The notes under the pieces are model-generated. The model made no database searches, was not told the origin of the DNA, and saw nothing but the letters and a program-made list of their open reading frames with translations. Source: Nisaea denitrificans DSM 18348 (GTDB lineage Bacteria > Pseudomonadota > Alphaproteobacteria > Thalassobaculales > Thalassobaculaceae). Taken from it: 64,000 nt of DNA. The position numbers and the translations under genes are program-made. Below are positions 17,505 through 25,854 of this stretch, piece after piece (the first letter of the stretch is position 1; each line of letters opens with the position of its first letter). The DNA is taken from assembly GCF_000426505.1 (NCBI RefSeq), contig NZ_AUFM01000018.1, forward strand, positions 1-64,000. Direction: 5' to 3'.

Positions 17505-18710
17505 ATGACCTCAGGGTCACTAGATCAGCATCTTCTGCAGGAGGATGCCCAAAAATTCATGGGCGCCTATCTTGCCGAGCACAAAAAATGGCTCCAGCGA
17601 AAGCCCGGAGGCAAGCAGTGCGACCTGTCCCGCCTGGATTTAAACGGCATTGACCTCACGAACGCTATGCTTGCCCGCGCCATTATGGTTGGCACCCATC
17701 TGCGGAATGCCACCCTCGAAGGGGCCGACCTCAGCGAATCAGACATGTTCGGCGCAAAGCTCCAGGGCGCCAATCTGCGGCGGGCGAAGCTGAAGCGTAC
17801 AATCCTGCGCGGGGTTAATCTGAAGAATGCGGATCTGTCTCATGCGGATCTGGAAGACGCGGACTTCCGGGGTGGGCTGGTGCTTGGAAACTCCCCCGAC
17901 GAACGTCTCGGCATGGAGCAAAGCGATCTGAGCGAATGCCTTATGGATTTCGCCCGCGGACAACGCGCCAAACTTTCAAATGTCGATCTCAGCGGCGCAA
18001 GCCTGCGGGAAGCGAACCTGAAAGGCGCGGAGCTGTTCGGCTCGGACCTGTCGAATGTCGATCTGACCGGCGCCAATCTCGAAGATGCGGATCTTTCCGA
18101 TACCCGGCTGACGAACGCCAAACTTGAGCGGACGATCCTTAAAGGTGCCCGCCTGGCAAACAGCATGGTCAGCGAAGACGCGCTGGCAAAAGCGGAAATT
18201 GATTCGGATGCGCTCGACCAGATCAACAACCTGAAACTCAGCATCGATCTGGATACCACTGGCGACTTCAAGTCCCTGCCTCCGGAACTGCGCACCGCCC
18301 TCGCACAGCACTTCGAATGGCTGCAATCGAATGGCGTCCGCGGTTCCCGCGCGACCATAAAGTCGATGTCGCTGCGGAAACTGAAGCTGCGCCGGCAAAA
18401 CCTGACCGGAGTGGCATTGTATTCCTGCGATCTGAGCGATGCGGACCTGTCCTTCGCAAATCTGGTGCTGGCGGATCTCGAAAAGTGCAACCTGATGAAT
18501 GCAAACCTGGCAGGCGCGCTGATGTTCGGCACCAATCTCAAAGGCGCTTTCATGAGCGGCGCGGACCTGTCGAACGCCCATGTTGGCGCAATGCCGATTT
18601 TCGGGGCCGACGGCAAGCGGACCGGAAAAGTGCGCAAGACCGATATGAGCGCGGCGAACCTTAATAATGTGAAGTTCGAAGGCGTCGATATGAACGGTAT
18701 CGTGAAGTAA
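17505..18710 (+). CDS. Pentapeptide-repeat protein with two beta-helix modules, 401 aa
   Basis: A cytoplasmic protein with long runs of A(D/N)LXX repeats folding as a right-handed quadrilateral beta-helix. Two modules are visible. Each starts with a short helical linker ending in H..WL..(K/N)G: residues about 20-35 (AYLAEHKKWLQRKPGG) and about 265-300 (LAQHFEWLQSNGVRG). Each linker is followed by a repeat block, for example ADLSESDMFGAKLQGANLRR and CDLSDADLSFANLVLADLEK. No enzyme domain is attached. Such proteins usually act by protein-protein or protein-DNA mimicry. The ATG at 17505 is chosen over a TTG at 17457. It converges on the cyclase-like gene. Confidence 0.9.
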   Translation: MTSGSLDQHLLQEDAQKFMGAYLAEHKKWLQRKPGGKQCDLSRLDLNGIDLTNAMLARAIMVGTHLRNATLEGADLSESDMFGAKLQGANLRRAKLKRTILRGVNLKNADLSHADLEDADFRGGLVLGNSPDERLGMEQSDLSECLMDFARGQRAKLSNVDLSGASLREANLKGAELFGSDLSNVDLTGANLEDADLSDTRLTNAKLERTILKGARLANSMVSEDALAKAEIDSDALDQINNLKLSIDLDTTGDFKSLPPELRTALAQHFEWLQSNGVRGSRATIKSMSLRKLKLRRQNLTGVALYSCDLSDADLSFANLVLADLEKCNLMNANLAGALMFGTNLKGAFMSGADLSNAHVGAMPIFGADGKRTGKVRKTDMSAANLNNVKFEGVDMNGIVK

Positions 18711-18728
18711 CTTCGGCGCGAAGCTGCT

Positions 18729-19844
18729 TCAGAGCTTCGGAACGCCGCGTAAATCGCTATGCTGCAGGCCCGCGAATACTGCGCTCCCGTCCTTCATATG
18801 CGTGTTCACCTTGGCATTGTAGCAAATGTGCTCGAAACCATGCTTGTCGACGATCTTGATCTTCTGGTTGCGAAAGCGCGCTTCGTCGCGCGGCCCCGTC
18901 AGGTAGAACCGGCTCTCTTCGACTTCATTGCCAAAGACCTTCAGGTTTTTGAAACCGTCCAGGACCTTGTTCGCCGCCAGCACGTAGCGTTGCGTGGTCC
19001 AGGGCTCCGGGCCCTCGGCCAGATTCACGCAGTCCCCGACCAGAATTTGGTTCGTCCGCGCCTTGCCTATCAGACGTGCCACATTGATCGTTACATCGCC
19101 AACGATGTATTCGTGCCTGGCGACATATTTCGGGCTCGGCTCATAGAAGACGTAATGGCTTCCGCCACTCAGAGCCATGCGGAGTTCCGGCAGAGGCATT
19201 TTCTCTGACATTTCACGCTGCAGGCTCTTGTAGTAGAGCGAGAATAGCGTCATCAGCACAAACAGGCTGACATCCTGGTTCAGCCCCATCTCCAGATTCC
19301 AGACGTAATATCCATCACCTGTTGTCGAACGCCCCATCTCCATCGGCAGACCGGCGCGATGCAACGTCGCCTCGGCGAGGGACAGACTGAACTTCAGTGT
19401 CGAGAGATGGCTCGCCTGCTCTTCGGGGGTGTGTTTCGAAAACCCGACCACGTCAATCAGGAACACCGTACGGAACGGCGCGAATCCTATCGAATAGCGC
19501 GACATGACGGACTCTACATCCTCGTGGGACAACCCGTTCGATCCGCCCCCGATCGGGAAATCCAGCCTGATCTCTGTCGGCTGAACGCCGACGAACTGCG
19601 TGACCTGCTTAAATTCCCCGTCGTTCAGATGGCGAGGGCCTTCAAAGACCCGGCTTATTGGATCCTTCAATTCAAACAAGCGGGTCTTCGGCAACAGGAT
19701 GAGTTCAAGCCCCTTACCCGACGGACGCCAGGCCACAACCGCGTTCGAGCCGAACTGGGACAGCCCGAACAGCAACTGGTTCAGTGACAGGCGCAGGTCG
19801 TCGCGCCGTCCGGAAGCCTGATGTCCCTGGGTATCGCCGTGCAT
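18729..19844 (-). CDS. Class III nucleotide-cyclase homology domain protein, 371 aa
   Basis: A soluble protein with an N-terminal region of unknown function (residues 1-120) and a class III cyclase homology domain. The two metal-binding Asp positions are kept: D131 in VFLIDVVGFSKHTP and D177 in RSTTGDGYYVWN. The later EYIVGDVTINVARLIG matches the family motif with the transition-state Asn and Arg in place. The adenine-specifying Lys before GD is not obvious (the segment reads RSTTGD), so product specificity is unknown. AAGGTGAAG precedes the ATG. It lies between two pentapeptide-repeat genes. Whether it makes cAMP, cGMP, another product or only binds nucleotide is open. Confidence 0.75.
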   Translation of the reverse strand: MHGDTQGHQASGRRDDLRLSLNQLLFGLSQFGSNAVVAWRPSGKGLELILLPKTRLFELKDPISRVFEGPRHLNDGEFKQVTQFVGVQPTEIRLDFPIGGGSNGLSHEDVESVMSRYSIGFAPFRTVFLIDVVGFSKHTPEEQASHLSTLKFSLSLAEATLHRAGLPMEMGRSTTGDGYYVWNLEMGLNQDVSLFVLMTLFSLYYKSLQREMSEKMPLPELRMALSGGSHYVFYEPSPKYVARHEYIVGDVTINVARLIGKARTNQILVGDCVNLAEGPEPWTTQRYVLAANKVLDGFKNLKVFGNEVEESRFYLTGPRDEARFRNQKIKIVDKHGFEHICYNAKVNTHMKDGSAVFAGLQHSDLRGVPKL

Positions 19845-20037
19845 GGATCTTCACCTTGCGTAAAGGAATCACAATTACACTATGTCATTGCTTACTGGGC
19901 GGAAACTCCATTGCACTCAAACGCTCTGGGGTTGTCCTACCGAATCCTGAGTCTCTCTTTCCGAGGGTTTCCGCACCGGATCAAAAAACAATACTCCGAG
20001 CCAAACTCGGAAAAGACCTGGGACACTGAATGAAGTC

Positions 20038-21279
20038 ATGACCGTGGCATTCGACAACACTGAGTTCAAATCGCTTCCCGAAGAGTTTATGGCGGCGGTT
20101 AAATCGCACCATACCTTTCTCACGGGGCGTCCAGGTGGCTTGCGCCTGAAGAACGACGATCTCGACGCATCTCATTGTCGTCTCGACTATATGTCCCTGA
20201 TACAAACCATCCTTCCATGTGCCGAGTTTTCCGAGAGTTCCTGCATAGGGACCGACTTCAGCGAGGCAGACCTGTACGGATCAAACTTCGCCTGGGCAAA
20301 TCTGCAAGGCGCGATCTTCAACAAAACGGATGTCCGCGGCTCCAATTTCGTCATGGCCGACCTTACCGGTGCCACGATGACGAACGCCGATCTCCGGCCC
20401 GGTCAGATCGTCCGCTGGTCCGGCAATAGCGGTGATGGTCCCGTCAGCACGAACCTCGACAGCGCTAACCTGAACGACGCCAACCTGAAGGGCGCCGACC
20501 TTGAGGACGCGAACCTGAAAAACGTCCGTGCGATCGGCACTATGTTTGCCGATGATGACATGCACGCAACAAACATGGCCGGCGCGATCCTGGATGGCGC
20601 CGACCTGTCCGGCTCCAAATTGCGCGGCGCTGTGCTTGCCGGCGCATCCGTCAAGGGAACCAATCTGAGCAACTGCGATCTCTCCGGGGCAAACCTGCGC
20701 AATGTGGACCTGTCGAAGGCGACCCTCCACAACACCAACCTCGACGGCGCCATCACATTAGAAAACGCCGCCGATCTACCGGACGACATCGCTGAAATCA
20801 TCCGGCAGCACAGCCAGTGGATTATCTCGGACGGCGAAATCGGTGAACGGGCCGATTTCGGTGGAATGGATCTGAAGAACCTCGCATTGACCGGCTGCGA
20901 TCTGCGCGGTGCTACGTTCGCCAAAGCGCAGCTCGAAGGTACGGAATTCAATCAGTGCGAATTGATGCTGGTGAATTTCGCCGGGGCGGAACTGAACCGA
21001 GCGAGCTTCGTCGGGGCGACATTGCGCGGAACGAATTTCGCCAAAGCGAGTCTGGTCGAAGCCAAGTTCCTCGGTGCCCGGCTTGAGGTCGCTGAAATCT
21101 ACAATGCACAGCAACAGCGCACCGGCAAATCAATCCCCGTGATATTCAACGGCGCAGTGTTGCAGGGCACCGATTTCTCCCGGGCCAAGATATCTGGCGC
21201 TAACTTCACCGATTCGATACAGTTCGGAACGATTTGGACTCATGCGAAAATCGAGAATTGCACCGGCATTCTCGGTTAG
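20038..21279 (+). CDS. Second pentapeptide-repeat protein with two modules, 413 aa
   Basis: Built like the first pentapeptide protein (17505-18710). Two linker elements precede repeat blocks: FKSLPEEFMAAVKSHHTFL at residues 10-28 and DLPDDIAEIIRQHSQWI at about 244-260. The first protein shares the FKSLP start of its own second linker, so the two are paralogues. Repeat runs such as ANLNDANLKGADLEDANLKN and CDLSGANLRNVDLSKATLHN are clear. No signal peptide or enzyme domain is visible. The ATG at 20038 opens the frame. The PilZ gene follows after 10 bases and is probably co-transcribed. Confidence 0.9.
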   Translation: MTVAFDNTEFKSLPEEFMAAVKSHHTFLTGRPGGLRLKNDDLDASHCRLDYMSLIQTILPCAEFSESSCIGTDFSEADLYGSNFAWANLQGAIFNKTDVRGSNFVMADLTGATMTNADLRPGQIVRWSGNSGDGPVSTNLDSANLNDANLKGADLEDANLKNVRAIGTMFADDDMHATNMAGAILDGADLSGSKLRGAVLAGASVKGTNLSNCDLSGANLRNVDLSKATLHNTNLDGAITLENAADLPDDIAEIIRQHSQWIISDGEIGERADFGGMDLKNLALTGCDLRGATFAKAQLEGTEFNQCELMLVNFAGAELNRASFVGATLRGTNFAKASLVEAKFLGARLEVAEIYNAQQQRTGKSIPVIFNGAVLQGTDFSRAKISGANFTDSIQFGTIWTHAKIENCTGILG

Positions 21280-21289
21280 ACCGGGACAG

Positions 21290-21652
21290 ATGACGGCAAA
21301 CACAAACAGACCTGCTTCCAGCAAGCCCCCCAACCGGCGCGAGTTTACACGCCGGGCGTCATCTCTGTCTGGCCGACTATCTCTGACAACGGATTTCTCC
21401 AAACCCTGGGAGGTGAAAGTCACCAACATCTCACTGACAGGTATGCTCCTCACCGGGGAAATACCGCAAATTCCTCCAGGTCCGCTTTATGTCCGCCTTG
21501 ACGGCTTAGACGTCACTATCGGTGGCTTCTTCATTATGCAGAGCGAGGCAGGATTGCACCTCAAAGTCACTCTCGACGACCTCCAATTGGCTGAACTGGT
21601 CACGCATTCAGAGCTCTATGCATCCTTGGTTCTCGGGGCGATTCCGGACTAG
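21290..21652 (+). CDS. PilZ-domain protein (candidate c-di-GMP receptor), 120 aa
   Basis: A single-domain PilZ protein. The c-di-GMP-binding RxxxR motif appears in PNRREFTRRASS (about residues 15-26) and the second signature (D/N)xSxxG as TNISLTGMLL. Both elements are at the right distance, so nucleotide binding is plausible. The rest of the barrel follows (VTIGGFFIMQSEAGLHLKV). It follows the second pentapeptide gene by 10 bases. A diguanylate cyclase that could supply the ligand occurs at 37997-38938. Start at 21290 has GGGACAG upstream. Confidence 0.85.
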   Translation: MTANTNRPASSKPPNRREFTRRASSLSGRLSLTTDFSKPWEVKVTNISLTGMLLTGEIPQIPPGPLYVRLDGLDVTIGGFFIMQSEAGLHLKVTLDDLQLAELVTHSELYASLVLGAIPD

Positions 21653-21759
21653 CATTTCTCAGCGTCAGCGCAGCAAGAACAGCTCAAAACATCAACCAAA
21701 CATCTGATTTATATCATTTTTAAAGAAGACCAATTTAGTCACTTTTTTGCTGTTGCAAT

Positions 21760-21774
21760 TGAGAATGACTTTCA
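21760..21774. promoter_or_regulatory. Fur box upstream of the imelysin operon
   Basis: TGAGAATGACTTTCA matches the 7-1-7 Fur consensus TGAnAATnATTnTCA at every fixed position but one. It lies 70 bases upstream of the ATG at 21845, inside an AT-rich promoter region. It suggests iron-repressed expression of the imelysin genes. Confidence 0.75.
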
Positions 21775-21844
21775 ATAATGTCCCTTCATCGACGTCGGAA
21801 CCAGCGAGACGGAGATCTCGCGGACGGTCTTTGGAGAACCAGAT

Positions 21845-23134
21845 ATGCGAACGAAATCACTAGCAAAAATGGCGGTTGCGGCCTTCGCAATCGCAGGCGG
21901 TCTTTCCGCCGCGCCGGTCCAGGCAGACGACATGAGCGCGAAGAAAGACATCATCAATACCTATTCCGATATCGCGGCCGCCGCCTATGGGGACTCCCTG
22001 GCAGGCGCCAAGAAACTCCGGAGCGCGATCGCAGCGCTGGTCGCCACACCGACGGACGCCACTCTTGGTGCTGCCCGCAGCGCCTGGATCGAGGCCCGCG
22101 AGCCTTATCAGCAGACTGAGGCTTATCGCTTCGGCAATGCCATCGTCGACGATTGGGAAGGCAAGGTGAATGCCTGGCCGCTGGACGAAGGCCTGATCGA
22201 CTACGTGCAGACCGACATCTACGGCGCCGAGTCGGATGGTAACCCCTATTATACCGCCAATGTGATCGCCAACCCGAAGCCGACCATCGCCGGCAAGGTG
22301 CTGGACGCCACGAGTATCGACCGCAAGCTCATCCAGTCGCTGCATGAGATAGACGAGATCGAGTCCAATGTCGCGACCGGCTATCACGCCATCGAATTCC
22401 TGCTCTGGGGCCAGGATCTCAACGGCACCGGGCCTGGCGCCGGCATCCGTCCGGCCTCGGATTTCGATACGAATAACTGCACCAACGGGAACTGCGCGCG
22501 TCGAGCTGCCTATCTCACCACCGCGACCGACATGCTCGTCGATGAACTGGCATGGATGACGGCACAGTGGGCCGATGGTGGCGCCGCGCGCACCGGCCTT
22601 GTCGATGGCGATGCGGACAAGAGCATCGCCACCATTCTTACCGGCATGGGCAGCCTCTCTTACGGCGAGCTGGCCGGCGAGCGGATGAAGCTCGGCCTGA
22701 TGCTGCATGATCCCGAGGAAGAGCATGACTGCTTCAGCGATAACACCCATCGCTCGCACTACAACGATGCCCTCGGTATCCGGAACGTTTATCTCGGCGA
22801 ATACAAGCGGACCGACGGGTCTGTCGTGAAGGGCGCAAGCCTCTCCGCTTTCGTCACCGGCAAGGACAGCAGCGCGGACAAGGAACTGCGCGCCGCTCTC
22901 GATGCCACCATGAACAAGATGACCTCCCTCTCCGACACTGCGGAAAAGGGGGAGCGTTATGACCAGATGCTTGCGGAAGGAAACACACGGGGGAACGAGA
23001 TCGTTCAGGCCGCCGTGGATGCCCTTACCGTGCAAACCAGGTCGATCGAGCGTGTCGTCGCAGCGCTCGGTCTGTCAGCCCTCGAATTTGAAGGCTCTGA
23101 CAGTCTAGACAATCCGGGGGCTGTTTTTCAGTAA
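21845..23134 (+). CDS. Imelysin (M75, IrpA/ICMP-like) family protein, iron-regulated
   Basis: A secreted or periplasmic imelysin of 429 residues. Residues 1-27 are a signal peptide ending in APVQADD. The family's GxHxxE motif is intact as GYHAIEFLLWGQD (H181, E184). The fold is a duplicated four-helix bundle, and members are linked to iron uptake; peptidase activity is disputed. A Cys pair in TNNCTNGNCARR may form a disulfide or bind metal. It is the first gene after a near-consensus Fur box and is followed by a di-haem protein gene, a second imelysin and a DUF1513 gene, the known iron-linked layout of Pseudomonas PA4370-4373 type. A terminator hairpin at 23168 follows it. Confidence 0.9.
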   Translation: MRTKSLAKMAVAAFAIAGGLSAAPVQADDMSAKKDIINTYSDIAAAAYGDSLAGAKKLRSAIAALVATPTDATLGAARSAWIEAREPYQQTEAYRFGNAIVDDWEGKVNAWPLDEGLIDYVQTDIYGAESDGNPYYTANVIANPKPTIAGKVLDATSIDRKLIQSLHEIDEIESNVATGYHAIEFLLWGQDLNGTGPGAGIRPASDFDTNNCTNGNCARRAAYLTTATDMLVDELAWMTAQWADGGAARTGLVDGDADKSIATILTGMGSLSYGELAGERMKLGLMLHDPEEEHDCFSDNTHRSHYNDALGIRNVYLGEYKRTDGSVVKGASLSAFVTGKDSSADKELRAALDATMNKMTSLSDTAEKGERYDQMLAEGNTRGNEIVQAAVDALTVQTRSIERVVAALGLSALEFEGSDSLDNPGAVFQ

Positions 23135-23167
23135 CCGGTGCGGCACCAGCATATCTCTCCCACTCAA

Positions 23168-23191
23168 AGGGGACGGCTCACGCCGTCCCCT
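23168..23191 (+). terminator. Intrinsic terminator or attenuator after the first imelysin gene
   Basis: A perfect 10-bp stem AGGGGACGGC / GCCGTCCCCT with a TCAC loop is followed by CTTTTCTGTT. It lies 33 bases past the imelysin stop and 55 bases before the DUF1111 start. It should lower expression of the three downstream genes relative to the first. Confidence 0.8.
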
Positions 23192-23245
23192 CTTTTCTGT
23201 TCGAGTTTCTATTCTAGTCGGGCCACTTTGCGCTAGAACCGGATC

Positions 23246-24745
23246 ATGCTGAACCGACCGAGACTGTTGTCCTGCGCGCTGCTTATCTACTGTGCCTGCC
23301 TGTCCTCCGCTTTTGCGGAGACGGAGCAGGACCGCATTGCCCGGATCACCACGCCGACGTCCGATTTCTCCAAACCGGAGAAATACGAGATCATGCAGGC
23401 TGGCGCCGCTACACACCGCAAACGGATCAACGGCGACGCCTTCTCCCATCCCTCCGCGAACATGGCCTTCGACCGCCGGCTCTATTTCGAGCTCGGGGAC
23501 GGTATTTTCAAAAAGATGTGGGTCAGCTCGCCCGCCAGCACGAAATCCTCGGACGGATTGGGCCCCCTTTACAATGCGCGGTCCTGCCAGCGCTGCCATC
23601 TTAAGGATGGGCGCGGTGAAGCGCCGGACGGCCTGCAGGCCGAAAGCGGCTCGGTCTCCCTGCTGCTCCGCCTTAGCATCCGGCCACAAAACAACGAAGA
23701 TCATACCAGGCTAGATTCGGGTACGGCGACTTCCATTCCCGATCCCATCTACGGCGGACAGCTGCAAAACTTCGCAACACCGGGCCAAACGGCGGAAGCA
23801 GCCGTCACCGTAAGTTACGAGGAAATCCCTGTGCCCCTGTCTGATGGCACAGTCGTCTCCCTTCGCAAGCCTGTGATCGCCCTTAGCGCGTTGGGCTACG
23901 GCCCCCTCCGGGACGACCTGATGATCTCCCCGCGCATTGCCTCTCCGATGATCGGCCTTGGCATGCTCGAGGCTATTGCGGCTGAGGATATCCTGAGCTG
24001 GGCCGACCCCGATGATCGCGACGGTGACGGCATTTCAGGGCGCGGCAACCGGATCAAGAGCAAGCTGGCCCAGGAAATGATGCTTGGTCGCTTCGGCTGG
24101 AAAGCCAACCAGGCGACCCTCAAGGACCAGGTCACCGACGCCTTTTCCGGCGATCTCGGGATTTCCTCCAGCCTGCATCCGGGAAATGCCGGAGACTGCA
24201 CATTCGCCCAGACCGCCTGCATGTCGGCTCCGGACGGAGGAGATCCCAAGAGCGGCAATGTCGAAATCAACGATCACCTGCTGGATCTCGTGACCTTCTA
24301 CAGCCGTAACCTCGCAGTCCCTGCCCGACGAGACGTCGGCAATCCCGGCGTGCTGGCTGGCAAGAAAGTGTTCTACGAAGCGGGCTGCATTGCCTGCCAT
24401 CGTCCGAAATATGTCACCCCGCGCGATCCGCTGCGGCCGGAACAATCCTTTCAGTTGATCTGGCCTTATACGGACATGTTGCTGCATGATATGGGCGATG
24501 GTCTCGCTGACAATCGCCCTGACGGATCTGCCGATGGCAGGGAATGGCGCACGCCGCCGCTCTGGGGCATCGGCCTGACAAAAACCGTCAGCGGACACAC
24601 GAACTTTCTGCACGATGGCCGTGCTCGCAACCTGCTCGAAGCCATTCTCTGGCACGGCGGCGAAGCGACCGACACGCGCGACCGGGTGATCGCCCTCCCG
24701 ACCCGGGATCGCGAGAACCTTCTTCGTTTTCTCAACTCGCTTTAG
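23246..24745 (+). CDS. Di-haem oxidoreductase of the DUF1111 family
   Basis: A periplasmic protein of 499 residues with a signal peptide (LSCALLIYCACLSSAFA) and two haem c attachment sites: CQRCH at residues 114-118 and CIACH at 381-385. Its layout matches DUF1111, relatives of di-haem cytochrome c peroxidase often annotated thiol oxidoreductase. The SADGREWRTPPLWGIGL segment is typical. In this gene set it may change the redox state of iron or of the imelysin partners, but that is inference. It lies 55 bases past a terminator hairpin and 10 bases before the second imelysin gene. Confidence 0.88.
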   Translation: MLNRPRLLSCALLIYCACLSSAFAETEQDRIARITTPTSDFSKPEKYEIMQAGAATHRKRINGDAFSHPSANMAFDRRLYFELGDGIFKKMWVSSPASTKSSDGLGPLYNARSCQRCHLKDGRGEAPDGLQAESGSVSLLLRLSIRPQNNEDHTRLDSGTATSIPDPIYGGQLQNFATPGQTAEAAVTVSYEEIPVPLSDGTVVSLRKPVIALSALGYGPLRDDLMISPRIASPMIGLGMLEAIAAEDILSWADPDDRDGDGISGRGNRIKSKLAQEMMLGRFGWKANQATLKDQVTDAFSGDLGISSSLHPGNAGDCTFAQTACMSAPDGGDPKSGNVEINDHLLDLVTFYSRNLAVPARRDVGNPGVLAGKKVFYEAGCIACHRPKYVTPRDPLRPEQSFQLIWPYTDMLLHDMGDGLADNRPDGSADGREWRTPPLWGIGLTKTVSGHTNFLHDGRARNLLEAILWHGGEATDTRDRVIALPTRDRENLLRFLNSL

Positions 24746-24755
24746 GCGACACGCC

Positions 24756-25850
24756 ATGCAACGCATCCTCATCCTGTTGGTTTCCTTCCTGGCAATTTCA
24801 GCCGCGGGGCCAGCCGGACCGGCGCATGCGGCTGATGCGGACGAGACCTTCAGGGCGATCACGAAAGCGAGCGTCTTCGATCACATCATCCCGCGTTATG
24901 AACATCTCGCCACCGCCGGAGCCGGGCTTGAAGCTGCCGCCACGGCCTACTGTCAGGGCCGTACGGCGCAGAACTTCACTGCCCTCGACAGCGCTTTCCG
25001 GAGCTACTGGCTCACCTGGGCAGGCATCCGGCATATCCAGTTCGGCCCGGTGCAGATCAAGAACCGGGGATTCCGCATCCAGTTCTGGCCTGATTTCCGG
25101 AACAAGGTCGGCAAACAGCTGTCCCGGGTACTGGCGGCGGAAAACAGCGCGGCGCTAGAGAAAACGACCTTCGCCAAAACCAGCATCGCGGTTCAGGGCC
25201 TCCCGGCTCTTGAGCGGCTGCTGGTTGACGGGCATGCGGGATTTGCCGGCTCCAAAGGCTCTTTCAAATGCACCCTGACGGAGACGATCGCCAGCAATCT
25301 CACCACCATGGCCAAACATGTTGCCACCGACTGGAACCCGACCGACGGCTACGCGCATACAGTTGCCATGGCAGGCACGGAGGACAGCCTCTATTCGGAA
25401 GCCTATGAGGTACCGGTCGAGCTGTTGCAAAGCCTGCTTGGTGAGCTGGAAGCAAGCCACGACGTGCGGCTCGGACGGCCGCTTGGCTCCGAGATGGACA
25501 AGGCCCGCCCGAAACTGGCCGAAGCCTGGCGCAGCGGCCTGTCCAAAGCCATTCTTGTCGAGTCTCTGAAAGGCGCGGGGGATTTGTATCGGAGCGGCGG
25601 GTTCGACCAGGCTCTGCGGGAGGTTGGAGAGATCGCGCTTGCCGACCGGATAACGGCCGGCTTCCAGACAACAGTCGCTCAGGCCACCGCACTCGACGGC
25701 TCTCTTTATGATGCTTTCACAGCGCCGGAGCGGCGCGACGCATTACGGGCACTCCGCGCGGACCTGAAAACGCTGACAGGCCTGCTCGGCACCAAGCTTG
25801 CGGTTGCCCTCGATATCTCGCCCGGTTTCAACAGCCGGGACGGAGACTGA
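24756..25850 (+). CDS. Second imelysin-family protein, GxHxxE motif altered
   Basis: A secreted imelysin paralogue of 364 residues with a signal peptide (LILLVSFLAISAAGPAGPAHA). The family motif position reads GLPALERLL, so the His is replaced by Pro150 while Glu153 remains. This suggests loss of metal binding at that site or a structural role. Its sequence is otherwise imelysin-like, with RSYWLTWAGIRHIQFGP near residue 83 and a C-terminal repeat of the bundle. It is in tight order with DUF1111 (10 bases) and DUF1513 (4 bases), so one transcript is likely. Confidence 0.85.
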   Translation: MQRILILLVSFLAISAAGPAGPAHAADADETFRAITKASVFDHIIPRYEHLATAGAGLEAAATAYCQGRTAQNFTALDSAFRSYWLTWAGIRHIQFGPVQIKNRGFRIQFWPDFRNKVGKQLSRVLAAENSAALEKTTFAKTSIAVQGLPALERLLVDGHAGFAGSKGSFKCTLTETIASNLTTMAKHVATDWNPTDGYAHTVAMAGTEDSLYSEAYEVPVELLQSLLGELEASHDVRLGRPLGSEMDKARPKLAEAWRSGLSKAILVESLKGAGDLYRSGGFDQALREVGEIALADRITAGFQTTVAQATALDGSLYDAFTAPERRDALRALRADLKTLTGLLGTKLAVALDISPGFNSRDGD

Positions 25851-25854
25851 TTAC

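Noticed and set aside
18719-18739. Hairpin CGAAGCT / AGCTTCG as a terminator between the first pentapeptide gene and the cyclase-like gene
   Set aside because: It overlaps the stop of the cyclase-like gene, is only 7 bp and has no T run on either strand. A terminator is expected here but this is not good evidence.
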